A stretch of DNA of 64,000 bases from Phellopilus nigrolimitatus (taxonomy: Eukaryota > Basidiomycota > Agaricomycetes > Hymenochaetales > Hymenochaetaceae). The stretch is from NCBI GenBank assembly GCA_021029095.1, contig JAJOHG010000050.1:1-64000 (forward strand), read 5' to 3'. Shown here in pieces: positions 44,726-56,765 of this stretch (position 1 is its first letter; each line of letters opens with the position of its first letter). Made by a program: the position numbers and the translations under genes. The notes beneath the pieces are model-generated. The model did not search any database and was not told the origin of the DNA. It worked only from the letters and a program-made list of their open reading frames with translations.

Positions 44726-45010
44726 ATGGCTGCGATATACTATTCACCAGTAGCCTCGCCTGACCGCCCTAATCCTCCGACCCGTTTGGGGAGTCTGACG
44801 TCACGGAGTACTCCATCCTCGTTTTCACCGACCGAGATGACTCTTCAAGAATCTGCAAGTTATGACCATATTGATCCACCAGGCGGAGCGCGAGAGAAGA
44901 AGCGTGCTGCAGACGACACTACGAATGCGAGTGCAAACACGAAGGCTGGGAAGGTGTCCCGCTTGAACTCGCCGCCATTGACGAAGGCGACAAGGAAGAG
45001 CCGCTCGTAA
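44726..45010 (+). CDS. Small hypothetical protein, 94 residues
   Basis: Single open frame MAAIYYSPVASPDRPNPPTR to a stop at 45008-45010. It is Ser/Thr/Pro-rich with a basic C-terminus (KAGKVSRLNSPPLTKATRKS), like a short nuclear or disordered protein. No family is recognised and no intron is needed. It could be a first exon of something larger: a GTAAGC follows the last codons. Confidence 0.35.
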   Translation: MAAIYYSPVASPDRPNPPTRLGSLTSRSTPSSFSPTEMTLQESASYDHIDPPGGAREKKRAADDTTNASANTKAGKVSRLNSPPLTKATRKSRS

Positions 45011-45229
45011 GCGCTGACTGTTTCCTTTCTCTGTTCATACTCGCCTCTATTATGAAGAGTACTTATACAAAATCGTTTTTCCTCTTATGTTGTTTCTGTA
45101 CATTCTGATTCAAGTTTTCTATCATAAGCTATATAGATAGTCCGCTCGATTGAATTGTCCTCCTATCTCCGTTTTGCCAACTGCTTGCCATGGCTGTGGA
45201 CTTGAGCTCAAATCAGCGGAGGATATAGG

Positions 45230-46395
45230 TATATTGGGCTCGGGGCAAAGGCGTGCTGGCTAGGTCTGCGCCGCGATCATAAACCAAATCTCAGATGTGC
45301 CGAAAGAAGGCGGCTTTGGAACATACCGTGTGCCCACGAGACGCCGCCCATGCAATTGGAAATGGAGAAGAACAGGGTAATGATGGGAAGGATCTCAAGA
45401 AGAGCAGCGGCGAAGTCGAAGGACCTATATTCCAACTCGCGCTCTTCCATGAAGACGTCATTTTCTTCGCCTCGAAGGACAACTTATCATTTAAATTGGG
45501 CAGTGAGATGGGAGTAAAACAGGTACTCACACGTCTATGGAAGCGACGCGCCGTGCCGATGGCCTGAAAGTATACGCGCTGACGGCCATGCCCACGAATG
45601 AGTAGAAACACTCAGCAGTAGTAGTGTGGCTTCGGAGTGCATAACATCAGATACCTTCATTCACACACAAAGCTTTCGCCCACTCACCCTCTTGTAGTAA
45701 GAAACCGCCCAAAGTACCCGCTGACTCAGCACTCCCAACGCCAGCCCTTGACGCACAGGGGGGCGGCGTACTCCTCCAGAGCCCCAAGATTCGGGCCCCT
45801 TACCGCATGAACGGGCGGTGTGCTCCCACGCGCGGTCGCACACGATGCGCATGTTCTTCAAGAGGAAGAAGCGCAGGATGACCGTAAGCTTGTTCGAGAG
45901 CAGGAGGGGCGTCGCGTCTGTCATGGTCAGAACGTCGGATGGTTCGGGACTTCAGTAATCATGGGAACAAAACTTGAGAACGAGTGGGAAGTGCCTACAT
46001 GTTGTAACAGTGTACGGAAGCTAGTAGCCGAAGACTGAGTCGTGGGCAAGGCCGGTGATGCGAAGAGAACTGTCCAGGCCGGTTGCCCAGCAAGGCCCAC
46101 CAAGAAAAAGACTGCGAGAAAAACACATTGCATAAGAAGAATCTCGAAAAACTTGAGCTGTATGTTGAATTATAGGGCAGTCTGAGGTGTAATGGAGGCA
46201 GAGGAATGGTTCATTCACAACGACGCAATAGATGACACAGACTGGACGTACCTATCCTATGCCGAGCGCCGCGGCGCGCAAGAATCCGTGCTTGCACTTC
46301 GCCAATGTCGGGACGTACAGCTTGTCGTTTGAGAGTAGTCGGTACGCGCCAACGGCGCTTCATGTTCTGTCGACATGTTTTGGAAGCTTCGCAGC
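45230..46395 (-). pseudogene. Unidentified multi-pass-membrane-like gene remnant
   Basis: Minus-strand pieces contain hydrophobic segments: LMQCVFLAVFFLVGLAGQPA with WTVLFASPALP (about 46030-46130), LLLSNKLTVILRFFLLKNMR (about 45860-45910), SFVGMAVSAYTFRPSARRVA (about 45570) and ILPIITLFFSISNCMGGVSW (about 45340-45400). GT..AG candidates lie between them. The order suggests one protein with several membrane helices, but frames are broken and I cannot name the family. Confidence 0.35.
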
Positions 46396-46456
46396 TTGAG
46401 CGTTGCGTGCGTGCTCAGCATGTGGGAAAGTTGTGTTGTCTACTACTTAGGGACTA

Positions 46457-47169
46457 CAGTCGACTATCTAATAATGCATAAGGTCCGTCCCCAGATTTCG
46501 TATGCATTAGTAGATCATATGCAGCAGTAGATGTCACTTTATTGTGACAATGTGTGACCTTGTAGTATGCTCTCGTCACGCCAGTTAGCTTTCCGAAGTG
46601 ATATAAATTACCGATATAATGAAAATAATTGAATTAAATAGCATCAAAAGATAAGGACAATAGCGAACCTGAGATGTGCTCATAGTACATGTATCTGAAA
46701 CTTGTACAGGAAAGAATGGATGGAGTGTAACTTGTTTATACCAGATGCAGAGACAGTTGATATAGCAGATGTCTCTGGTGGATTTATGTCTCTTGGCTTA
46801 CAAGTTTGAGGGTGGTATAGTGCTTGATTGGTGCGAGGCCTCCATTTTTCTTTGCTTACATAACAAAGTTTGTGTAGCAATTCGAAAGAGCATGGATTTC
46901 TCTTCTGTCCTTACTTTTTTCTGCATGCTGGCTGTCAGAAATATATTTAATGTCTTGCCGGGATCACCATCGGGATACAAGGTGCATCAAATCTTGACAA
47001 AAATTACCCAAAAAGGCATATTTAATAATGCATATGGCCAAATTTCGTATGCAGTATTCGATATTGGATTTTATGCATATCTTAGCGGGGACGAAGTCGG
47101 TTCCGCCATTTCGTATGCATTAGTAGCTCATATGCATTATCAGCTTATGCATTATTAGATAGTCGACTG
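46457..47169. mobile_element. Pogo-like TIR element, ATGCAT-rich, 713 bases
   Basis: Ends CAGTCGACTATCTAATAATG and its complement, TA on both flanks. Internal ATGCATTA repeats near both ends link it to the 9926 and 25682 elements. A 129-codon frame (46769-47158) runs into the right TIR and has no recognised motif. Confidence 0.75.
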
Positions 47170-47499
47170 TATATGCTGCTCCGTATATCTTTCTAATTCA
47201 TGTCTTCAAGCCAAATCCCGCCGAGAACAAACCTTTGCAGAAGTGGCTTTGAAGGATAAGATAGCAATGTATTTATTTCTATGTTTTAGACCATAATAAC
47301 GACAGTCGAACAGCGCAGTATGTAAATGTAGCACAGATTCTCATTTACGACAGTGTCGTTTGACTCCGTACTTCTGCTCATAACAATAGTCTCCGTCTGC
47401 TGGCGCAATTGTCTCCACCGATGCCGCTGTACCTGTACTTACTGTGCTCGCAACGGCATCACTAGCACAGCAGAACCCGTGTCTGCTCTCCAACCTTAG

Positions 47500-47785
47500 T
47501 CCGTCCGCGATGAGAAAAGCACATCCTTCAGCACCTGCACAATGAGTCCATGCTGAGCCTCCGCCGCGCGCTTCGTGCTGTCCTTCACGCTCTTCAACAG
47601 CTGACTGTCCTCCTTCTTATCCTCGTCCTGCGTAGTCGCTCGTGTAACAATAGTAGTTCCGAAGAGATAACCTGGAAAGAAACAGTTAGTTTCGACCTGT
47701 CTTCGTTGTTTAACTTATCGCATGAGCTTTACTCACCTAAAGGCTTCGTGCCCTGCCTGAATTGCGGGTTCAGACAGTAAGGAAG
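47500..47785 (-). CDS. C-terminal two exons of an unidentified protein
   Basis: Minus strand: CLNPQFRQGTKPL, a 65-base intron (GTGAGT..CAG, about 47670-47735), then YLFGTTIVTRATTQDEDKKE and DSQLLKSVKDSTKRAAEAQH ending KDVLFSSRTD with a stop near 47500. Frame and splice sites are clean. The upstream part is replaced by unrelated repeat DNA. I cannot name the family. Confidence 0.4.
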
Positions 47786-47869
47786 AGCGAGAAAGGACGG
47801 ACATGCAGATGCATTCACCGTGCACTAACGGGTTTTGGCAGCGATACCGGCTCATTTGTAAGCTAATTG

Positions 47870-47970
47870 TTACCATCCACGGATGATCTGCGCATCCGCA
47901 GATAGCTATCCGCGGACAACTCCACCCGTGGTACAGATACGGATTTACGCGGATGGATACCATGCTAGTC
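47870..47970. repeat. Cluster of short ATCCGCGGAT-type inverted motifs
   Basis: CATCCACGGATG, GCGCATCCGCAGA, TATCCGCGGA and ACGCGGATGGATACC follow within 100 bases. Such GC-rich subterminal motifs are seen near ends of hAT-like elements, as in the element at 54879. Confidence 0.45.
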
Positions 47971-47989
47971 CTTAGTACTACTGCTCTCG

Positions 47990-48757
47990 CGTCTTCGGAC
48001 TTGGCACGCTGAACGTGACGTTTCGTCGTGATGTCGGAAAGGAAGGGATTATTCAGCGGCGTTACATCTCGCTTGCCATTCCAAAATTGCACCAATCTAG
48101 CCTCAACCACTTTACTCCAGCTCTTGAAAATTAAGGACATTACTCCGAGATGTAGCATATACACATATAATGAGTTTCTGAGCTTAGAAGAAAATTATAG
48201 CATTGCCGAATCTAATAATGGTGGTTGAACCCTCTTAAGCAAACTGGTGCCATTTCCTGACTCTCTAATGCATGGACATGCTGAATGTAATCTGTGCAGT
48301 ACTTTATAGACATAAAAATATAGTATCAAAGAAGTAGTAATTACGAGTATGGCAAGTGTTCTTACAAGAAAATGTTATGTTATGTGCAAAGAGAGAAAAT
48401 ATGTTTTGCAAAAGGTGTCAGTTTACAAACTGATGTACATCTGGGAGCATCTGGAACACTCGGTAAGGTCACAAGCCTCTTAATATATGATATATGCTAA
48501 GATATATTTGCAAGTTATAGTGAGTTTGGATGGCAAAGAGTGCTGAGAAGACGCATATATGCACCATTGTCGCTGCCGCAGTGCAAGCGGCGGGAGTGTG
48601 ACCATATGTGACTCAGGGATATAAGCTGAATAATCCACACCTTTCTGGGTAGCCGACAGGAACGGAACGACGTTCCATTCCTATGTTGAACGTCCCTTCT
48701 CGCGTCTTCGGACTTGGCACGCTGAAACGTGACGACGTTTCGTCGTGATGTCGGAAA
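47990..48757. repeat. Pair of 65-base direct repeats 0.7 kb apart
   Basis: CGCGTCTTCGGACTTGGCAC and the following 45 bases occur at about 47990-48055 and 48692-48757, with small differences. The stretch between is AT-rich and shows no gene. Confidence 0.8.
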
Positions 48758-48799
48758 GGATCCAAAGCGTTCGTCCTCACAAAAAAATAAAAAAAGGAT

Positions 48800-51700
48800 C
48801 CCCCTCAACTTCGCTTCGACTTGCCTTTATCTCTCCCAGCCCCACCGAACTCGCGTTCGAGATCGCCGGCTGCTCACCCGAATACGAAGATCGTCCGCAG
48901 GTGCAGGTAAGCATGATCCCGCCCCATACGAGTACAGAGCCCGATATTTTCATCTACTGAATGTATGCTGCACAGTGCTCATGCCGACCTCGCTGTGTTG
49001 CTGTAGTCTCTCTGCGCACAGTTCACCGAGGTCGAACAGCACGCGTGCTCCCTCCGCTCCGCCGACGCGCTCGCACCGCTTTTGCACGCCCACGTGGCGA
49101 ACCCCAGTTACCCGACCGTCACCTCTTCCGAGAGCCCGCATTTCCAGCGTGAACAAATACATGCCCTTCCTCTGCCTCACGCCATCGGCGCCCCGTCCTC
49201 CGGAAGTAGCATGCTCACAGGACCAGGCGCTCATCCCGCGCCACCTGCTCATCCACTTCCCTGCGATACTCCCGCACCCAAACAAAGACACGGGCAAGGA
49301 TTGGGCTACCTATTGCAATGTCCGCTGCGGGCGTCATGCCCGTGAAACAGGAGCAGGAGCGGCCACGGGCCTGAGGAGCTGCTTAACGGCGAGTACGAGA
49401 AGGACTTCGATGAGAAGAGGCGCAGGGTCGGCGCGTAGGACATGGAGGTTGACTCCGTACGTTTTTTTTTCTCTCTTCGTTGATTCTCAGAACGATATGC
49501 TAGTTAGTTGTGTATCTACAGCCTTCGCTCTCCTCATCTCAGCATGTACAGGCGCATCCCACCAGCCTGCCGTACACTCATGTCCATGTGTCCCATCTCT
49601 TTCCGCACATTCAGCCGCGCGCCGCTTTCACACACGTCTTCTAGGACATACGACCCCCATCCAGTCGCCTGGACCGCGCACGCTGCGCCTCCCCCGCCTT
49701 TGGGCGGTGAGCCGACGCACGTTTCGCCGATCTATCCCCGTGACCGCGAGACCGTTAGCGCAGGGCCCATTTCCGTTTCCGCGCTGCCCGGCACGAACGG
49801 GATTAAGTATGCCAGCAGGTTCGATGTGAAATACGACAGCAACGCACATGCATACAGCGGCTCGCGCCGCCCAAGCTTCGCGCACATGGGATACGACGAT
49901 GCAGGTCGCGAACATATCAGGGTAGACGCGTGGGAGCCTGTGAGGGACGCGAAGGAGCGCGAATACGTCTCATCGCGGCAGCGCCACCACGCGCCAGACG
50001 TCGACTACTGCACAGAAGCCGCGCATCAGTGCCCCAATGTCAGCGCAGTCGCGCAAGCCCACTGCCCGTCGCGCTCTCGGGTGAACGGCGCGGGTGTACG
50101 TGGTGCCAGGCGGCGGAGCGTGAGCTGGAGCTCAGCCGGGAGCTCGTGGAATATCGACGAGAAGCTCCTTGAGACAACGAGGGACCGCGAGGGAGGGAGA
50201 AGGAGAGATGATAACGGTTGGTCTTCTTTTTTCCTCTTGAAATTGTGGGAGAAAATAAATCCTTGACGACCCGCTTCGATAACCCCTTCCTCATCCATTG
50301 CGTCGTCTTCCACCAGTACTGCTCACGAGCGCGCCTCTCGCTTACTCTCGGCGCAGGTCTGCTCTGCGAGCCGCCGACGGTCCATCAATTCCAGACGACC
50401 ATCTTAGCGCCGCCCATCACAGGTGTGCCTCCGGGTAAAGGGTCGTCGCAAACGTCATTGACACAATCGGCGAACGACGACGCCCGGGTCAACGGCCTGA
50501 GTCCAAATGTAACCGGGAAAGGGAATGCGTGGTGAATGTGAACGGCAAGCGCCTCAATGGCACAGGGATGGGGTCGGGTCATAGAGGAGGAGGCGCGAAG
50601 ACGTCGGTGTTTTCGAGATATTTGATTACGTTCCGATCGGACTTCCCAGCGCAGAACACGCAGAGCGAGCGCATCTGCCAGCAATGTGGTGTGTTCGGCT
50701 ACTACAAGAATGGCAAGTGCGTTGAGAAGTGGGGCCCTGGACCTGAGGGGCAGTATGCGACCGGTGCCGCAAGAGGATGAAGCGCCGTGGTATTTTAGAC
50801 GCCGTGAGCGCAAATCAGCAGGTGCAGATTCTCGCTCACCGCTCCTCGCATACCGCGCTCGCGCATTCGCAGTCCCAGTCCGCACTCGCACACTGCGTCT
50901 CAGAGCCAGCATGCGCTGGTCGACCACGCATGTGTGACTGCGCGCCAGGACACGCTTTGTTTGACCATCATACCGGGCGTGCACAGACACAATCACAGAT
51001 GCTGAGCCTAGGCCGGCCAGCCATTATCGGGAGCACAAACGCGACCAGGAACGTCGAGCAGGCTCGAGCCCCTCGTACTCCGGCTCCCCGGTGTCTGCGT
51101 ACGCCTCTGCAGTGGCGAGCAGGAGGCTGCATCCTTTGGCATCCGCGCATCTCAGTCAGGGCCAGGCGTATCCCTCGGCCGCCACAAACATGAACGCGAG
51201 TGGACTAGCAAGCCAGGCCACGCTCAGGCTCTCACCGACGCCGCCTTATATCAACTCTATTACTAGCGCGAGCAGTACGCAAACAGTTTTTCCTCGCGCG
51301 ACCTACCTACTCGACGGCGATGGGGACGGGGATGTCAGCGACGACGACGAGGAGGAGGAGGAGGAGGAGGAGGAGGAAAAGGACGCGAGGGCGACCTGGA
51401 CATCGACGTGGAGATCGTGCGCGCCGAAAACGGATCCTCGTCTTCGCTCTCCTCGCTCAAGAGGTCACCGAACCAGAGCCCGCTCAAAACCATGGCACTG
51501 AGCTACCCGGCCCTAAGCACATGGCGATATCCAACATGCACGTTCCCGGCATTAATTCTCTGGCTGGCGTAGCCGTGTCCGCGACGGAGGAATCGGGGAA
51601 GTACATACCGATACCGCTGCCCTCGCTTGCTATCATGGACGACGTGCACGCTGTTTTCTCGCGAGTACCACACATCGCGTGGGTGCGGGCGTGCCTCGCA

Positions 51701-51908
51701 AATGGATGGGCTCGAAGACGGGAGCGACAGGGACGCGGATGGGGACCTCCCTGAGAGCTGGTCGGGCGGCGGCGGGGACGCCAATGTCGATGGTGAGGAG
51801 GGTCAGGACGGCGCAGAGGGCTCCGGCGAGAGCTCCGGCGAGGGCGACGCCGACACGGGTTTCGAGATCATGGACACGGTAGACGCGACTATGAAGGTGG
51901 AGGACTGA
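48800..51908 (+). pseudogene. Zinc-finger transcription factor-like gene with frameshifts
   Basis: Plus-strand pieces in order: TELAFEIAGCSPEYEDRPQV (about 48860), NKYMPFLCLTPSAPRPPEVA (about 49155-49210), LPGTNGIKYASRFDVKYDS (about 49790). Then the finger: ICQQCGVFGYYKNGKCVEKW with GPGPEG, a frame change near 50755, then CDRCRKRMKRRGILDAV. This is a C-x2-C ... C-x2-C module with a loop longer than in GATA fingers. The C-terminus has a poly-Glu stretch (about 51340-51380) and an acidic end (GFEIMDTVDATMKVED) with a stop at 51906-51908. Several frames are needed, so the copy is probably dead. The first pieces may belong to another gene. Confidence 0.45.
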
Positions 51909-52210
51909 GTCCTCTTGACCTTCTGTGATTTCTTTTTGCTTCCTATTTGCTATTTTTCACTCCTTTCTGTCACCGCTCATTGACGCTGCTTACCGTGGTC
52001 CTCCTCTCCCCTTTTGAGACATTTCCGTCTTCCTCTTCCTTTATCTTGTTCTCGTCTGATTGTGTAGTCAAGGCTCTTGTCCATGTCCTCGTTTCTCTAG
52101 CTGTCGATAAGCAACCGCAATAAGAACTTTTATCAGATACCTAATCGTGTTTTGTTTGGTGTATTTTGTAGTTTCTACAATGCTAATTTCCTAGCTTGCT
52201 TATATATATA

Positions 52211-52233
52211 CGTGTGTGTGTGTGTGTGTGTGT
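52211..52233. repeat. GT microsatellite
   Basis: Eleven or so GT units in a row after TATATATATACGT. Confidence 0.95.
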
Positions 52234-52329
52234 GATCTGTCAGAGCAGTCTGCTCTTACTCTCGATGTATATCAAAGGTATTCCTTCCTTGGTTTCGGAA
52301 GGAGCGGAGGGCACACCCACATGTAACCT

Positions 52330-52695
52330 GATTAGAAGAACCTACCCGTTATACGACTCGTCAATGTCGCCGCTGCACCGCCGTACCTGTCGAGCAAATT
52401 TTCATGCCCTGTTCAGCTACATAGCGCACGACTCACCGCAATACGGACATCAACTCCAGCAGCTGCAGCACACCACTCACCGCGCCCATGTCGCCATCTC
52501 CATCATAGCACTCAGCGCCCAGCAAACTCTGAATGATCTCGCTGTTGAATTTCGGCGCCTGATCCGCGCGAGCGCCACCCCGGGAATGTAAGCCCGCTCC
52601 CGAGCGTGGTCGATTTCTGCGTGCACTCTCTGGAAACATGCTAGCACGTCGCACTGCTCGTCAAAAACGGCCCGTTCGAATGCAGCAGACACTGC
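52330..52695 (-). pseudogene. Second Dicer-like fragment (RNase IIIb end)
   Basis: Minus strand: FERAVFDEQCDVLACFQRVH, then PKFNSEIIQSLLGAECYDGD with GDMGAVSGVLQLLELMSVLR. This matches the RNase IIIb C-terminal half seen at 16.7-16.9 kb (PKFLSDIVGSLLGAVYLDRN, GDMDAVRGILERLLMSVLRR), but is clearly diverged. Two frames are needed. Confidence 0.75.
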
Positions 52696-52959
52696 ATGAG
52701 ATTAATTAAAGGGGGGTCGTAGGGAACAGAGGGAAGAGATTCTACTAAACGGCACGATTCTTGAAAGACGGTCACAACGAACAAAGTTTATTTGTTTCGG
52801 CACACGAGAAACTCGAGGTGTCTCTTCCATTTTGCGTTCGTGTTTCGATAGTGAGAACAGGACCAAGCCTGGTTTCTGACTCTGCAAACTATCATATTCA
52901 GATTCAATTAGATAACTATGAAGCAGCAACAAAGTAGAAAACGCACGCTCTTGCCGTCC

Positions 52960-54470
52960 TAGCCCTTTCATTGCATCACAGAGTCGGACTTGAAGTTATT
53001 GAGGTCATCAAAGTTTAGACCTTCGTACTTACTGTTCAGCTCGGCGGTTCTCTCTTCTCCACGCAGAATGATCTTTTCGATGCCATTGTCGACTGTCAAC
53101 CTATTTCACTCGTCAATTACTGCGATGACTAGGTAACGATAGTCATGTACGTCTCGGTCGAGTTGATAATCTTCTCTATGCCAATGGTGATCTTCTTAAG
53201 CAGCTCATCCTTGTTCGCAGCTAGATGACAATGAAACTTAGAGGATAAATAGCTAAGACGAAAGAAGCGGACTCACCTTTGTTGAGCTGCGTCCGCCCCT
53301 GCTGAATAACGAGTTGGTCAAGACGAAGCTTTGTGCCGCACGTTCAAGCATACGCTCCTTTACGCTGTTCTCCGTGATGAAGCGTAACACGTAGACCTGC
53401 TTCGTCTGACCGATACGGTGAGCATGATCCATCGCTTACACATCAGCTTGCGGATTCCTTGTGAAGTGCGACGTGAGAATTCAAGTATATCAATTAAGAA
53501 ATCTTCAAGAATACATACCAATTGCTGCTGTACGGAATGACGACAGCCACCGACGTCAAGTTGATGCCCAGGCCGCCTGCACACGTCGTGAACAAGATGA
53601 GCTTGTCTCTCCTAGGCCTGTCATGTCTTCGTATGCGGTACTACTATCGATACGACAGTAGTCTGCGAACACAGAAGGAAACATTAGTAATGTATAATCT
53701 ACTTAGAATAAGGACTGTCACGCACTATATCTCCTAAACAAACAATAGTCCTCAAGAATGTCCAAGGCATGGCTCATTTGGCTGAAAATGAGAGCGCGTG
53801 AGCCTTTCTCCTTCATCGGCTTCAACTGCTTGTCGAGAATGACCATCTTGCCGGCGATATTAGAATAAAGAGATAAACTATCTTCCTGCATGACGTACGG
53901 CGCCATCGAATAGGTAAGGATGTCAACAGACTTTCGCGCTTCATAAGTGTTATTACGGAAAGAGGCAGTGAATTCACCTTTATGAAGCTGGAAAACCAGT
54001 ATGAGTGTAGCTTTCACAAATTGGATAGGATCGCCAACTCACCTGCATCACAGTGTTCTGTTCATCAAGCGGGTCTCCTCGGTCAACCCGGCAAAAGAAC
54101 CAGTCAGAATATTTTGAGACGCTGACATAAAGTGTGCCTACCGTTAACAGCGTCAACATCCTTCGAGAGCACGGATTTGTATCACCTGTGCTGCATCTCC
54201 ATGAGACCGATATAGATGTTGATTTTTCTTCTCTATTCCGAGCAATGAGTGATGATTTAGATAATGCATCGGATCTACCTGCTGGGAAGAATGCTCTTTA
54301 CGTTCGACTTTACGCGACGCAGAAAAAACGGCGCAAAATATTTTGCAAGGCTTCAACGACCTTCGTATTCGCCTCATCATCATTGGTTGCTCTGGCATCG
54401 TCTTTGTGCATGAAGCTGTCCAAATCCGAGTAATCTAAGAAAAGTCTGGGGCAGATAAAGTTAAGCAGCA
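52960..54470 (-). pseudogene. ISWI chromatin-remodelling ATPase, middle and C-terminal helicase part
   Basis: ISWI slides nucleosomes using a SNF2-type ATPase. Minus strand, right to left: LFKELFVLLNFICPRLFLDY with DLDSFMHKDDARATNDDEAN (about 54370-54490), FFPAGRSD and SISVSWRCSTGD-like remains, [40 protein letters not shown] (about 53730-53860), [31 protein letters not shown] (about 53380-53440) and finally SKYEGLNFDDLNNFKSDSVM (about 52975-53030). Walker A and the DEAH box lie upstream and are missing; HAND-SANT-SLIDE is missing. Frames change often and stops occur (one replaces Gln before AMDHAHRIG). Confidence 0.85.
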
Positions 54471-55149
54471 CAAAGAGTTCCTTCAAATTATTTTGAGGTA
54501 AATGTATGAAAGGTGAGTTTGGCCTGTATTTACTTCCCGATATGAACTTACATGTAGGAACGTAGTCTACGGGTCTGTTTGGGGTTGTTTAGGCCCCTAC
54601 CTCTTAGTCTACTACCATCACCGTCACTGGCCCTGTATCTCTCTCGTCTCTCTCTCTATTTCCCTATAGATCTGGTTCAGCTCGGTTCCGGTGTGATTGT
54701 AGGCGGAGGTCCTACAGCGCAGGCTCGCGCTGAGCGCTGGCAGGAAGAAATCACGCTAGTCGTCGAGGAAATGCGTCGGATGCTCGTGTACTGTGACTGG
54801 AAAGCTGGGTGGTGGCGTGAACAAGCTACATCGCGTAGGATGTCGGAGGACCCTGCATTAGTTGCCGGACTTCAAGCATAGGGCATAGCACGGGTCATGT
54901 TTACCCGCGGATCCCCACGGGTAGACCCGTGACAATACCCACGGGTTCGGGTCACCCGTGCACGGGTCACCCGTTTCCCACGGATCAGTTGAGGGTCCGG
55001 GTCTGCTTTTTTGCCAATTTTTACATACCCGAGGGTACCCGCAGGTATTGAGGACCCGTAAGTAAATTAGACATAAGTAAATAGTTTTAACAAATTTCGA
55101 CATCTGCTTTATTTTTTGATGAGCTGAGCTCAATTGTTCTTTGTGCTAT

Positions 55150-55645
55150 CCAAATAAACTACTTTATTGGGCAAGACATGCGTGTCTCGTTCGACAATTT
55201 CCTCCGCCTCGACCGCGCACATCTCACTCAACGACGACAAGCACCTTACGACACTCCCCAAAGCCAGTTGTCGCCACCCAACAGCACTGGCTCTTGCCAC
55301 TTCACGATCATCAGCTACAACGTCAAAACACCGAATCGATCGAGCTTGATATTGACCAGCTTCCTGCGCCTGTGCTTATGAAGTTGTACAACTATGTTCT
55401 TCGTCCACTTCGTTCGGCACCGACCAAAAGGTCTCGTAACGGGTACGGGTACGGGTACTGGTGGATTGAAGCGGAAGAATATGGACGAGGATCTTGAGGC
55501 GGAAGAGATTCGGCAGTTGGAAGAACGCATGAAAATGTTCGACAAGCAGCACCCCACTGGGACGGGCATGGGTAAACGAGACGACGATAGTGAGCACTCT
55601 TCGGGCGACAGCTCCTCCGACAGTTCTGGAAACGATTCGGAGTAA
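55150..55645 (+). pseudogene. BET bromodomain factor C-terminus (NET domain), captured
   Basis: BET proteins read acetylated histones; the NET domain binds chromatin partners. ESIELDIDQLPAPVLMKLYN and YVLRPLRSAPTKRSR (about 55330-55435) match the end of a NET domain. After a frame change, LKRKNMDEDLEAEEIRQLEE with RMKMFDKQH and the Ser/Asp-rich tail HSSGDSSSDSSGNDSE end at a stop at 55643-55645. Bromodomains are absent. It lies inside the hAT-like element. Confidence 0.75.
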
Positions 55646-55769
55646 TTGATTCTCTTGATTCTCTTTTCTTTTCCGGGTGCTACGTATTGACTGCATCTTA
55701 ATTTTATTGCGTATGTCGCTTGTTCATTCGTTCCTCACTTCTCACAAATCTTCGTAGTCAAGATAAGTA

Positions 55770-56765
55770 TGCACAACAACAGCAGTAGCAGCATCCGCCG
55801 TATTCGACGCCCCACCAACTTAGCCTGGCGCTCACCCTCGACCTCGCACAGCTTAGGCCCACCGCAGTCGGGCCCAATCGCGTCCTGTCGTGTCGCCAGG
55901 CTCGCATCGTGCAGGCCTCCGCCGCCGCGCGATCGCGATCGCGACGTGCACATGCGCGACACAGAGCCGCCCCCACCCTTGCACTGGCAACAACAGCTGC
56001 ATCAACAGCAGCAAGGCCAGGAGGCGTACGCGCCGTACAACTAACCAAGCGCGCGCGCGCAGCCGCACGCTTGCGCTGTACACGGACGCGGGCGCGCTCC
56101 GGTGTCGGCGAGGGAGCACGTTTCAGGCGGAGCAGCACGCGGATGCGTGTCGCCCGTGTCACCCGTGGGGTCGTATGGAGGGCACGGCCAGCAGCAGCGC
56201 GAGAAGGCCGGCTAGGACTCGGGCGCGTCGCCCGGCTCGCCCTATAGTGCGTGCTCTTCGTCTGATGATGGACGACGCTCACACTTCTCTTCCGCAGCGA
56301 CGCACGTGTACCCGTCGCAGTCCTACGCATCCTCCACACATGGCTACCCCTCGCACGGTTCGTACACGACGCACACGCACGCGCAGGCGCCGCAGCAGAC
56401 GCGCATCGACCCGGACGCGCTGCCTCCGCCGATAGAGGCCGACAAGCTCATGCGCGTGCTCTTCGGGGAGTACTACTCGCACGCAGCAAGCATCCTCGAC
56501 CTCACAGGCAAGAACATGATCTACTTCGTGTTCTCGGACCTGTCCGTCAAGCTCGAGGGCCTGTTCCGGCCGCGGGTACCGGTTCTTCGACCTGTTCAGC
56601 CGCACGGTGGGCGCGGACGACGTGCCGGTGCTCGCGCAGTGCTTCGGCGGCGCGTTCGCGGTGTACAGCACAAAGGAGTTCCCCGGCCTGAAGGCGAGCA
56701 CGGAGCTCACGAAGCACCTCTCGCGCTGGGCGGAGTTGGAGTTTCTTTTTCGCGCGTCGGGTTAG
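55770..56765 (+). pseudogene. Velvet-domain regulator C-terminal fragment, captured
   Basis: Velvet factors (VosA/VelB type) control development and secondary metabolism. Gln/Pro-rich pieces come first (about 55770-56400). Then come DPDALPPPIEADKLMRVLFG, NMIYFVFSDLSVKLEGLFR and, after a frame change near 56575, RYFDLFSRTVGADDVPVLAQ, CFGGAFAVYSTKEFPGLKAS and TELTKHLSRWAELEF, which is the C-terminal half of the domain. It ends at 56763-56765. The N-terminal half of the domain is missing. It lies inside the hAT-like element, downstream of the BET fragment. Confidence 0.8.

Noticed and set aside
50680..50800. Classical GATA finger
   Set aside because: The distance between the two CxxC pairs is longer than 17-18 residues, so I call it only GATA-like or generic zinc finger.
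55758..56339. 193-codon minus frame in the hAT-like element
   Set aside because: Arg/Ala-rich shadow of the velvet fragment in GC-rich DNA.
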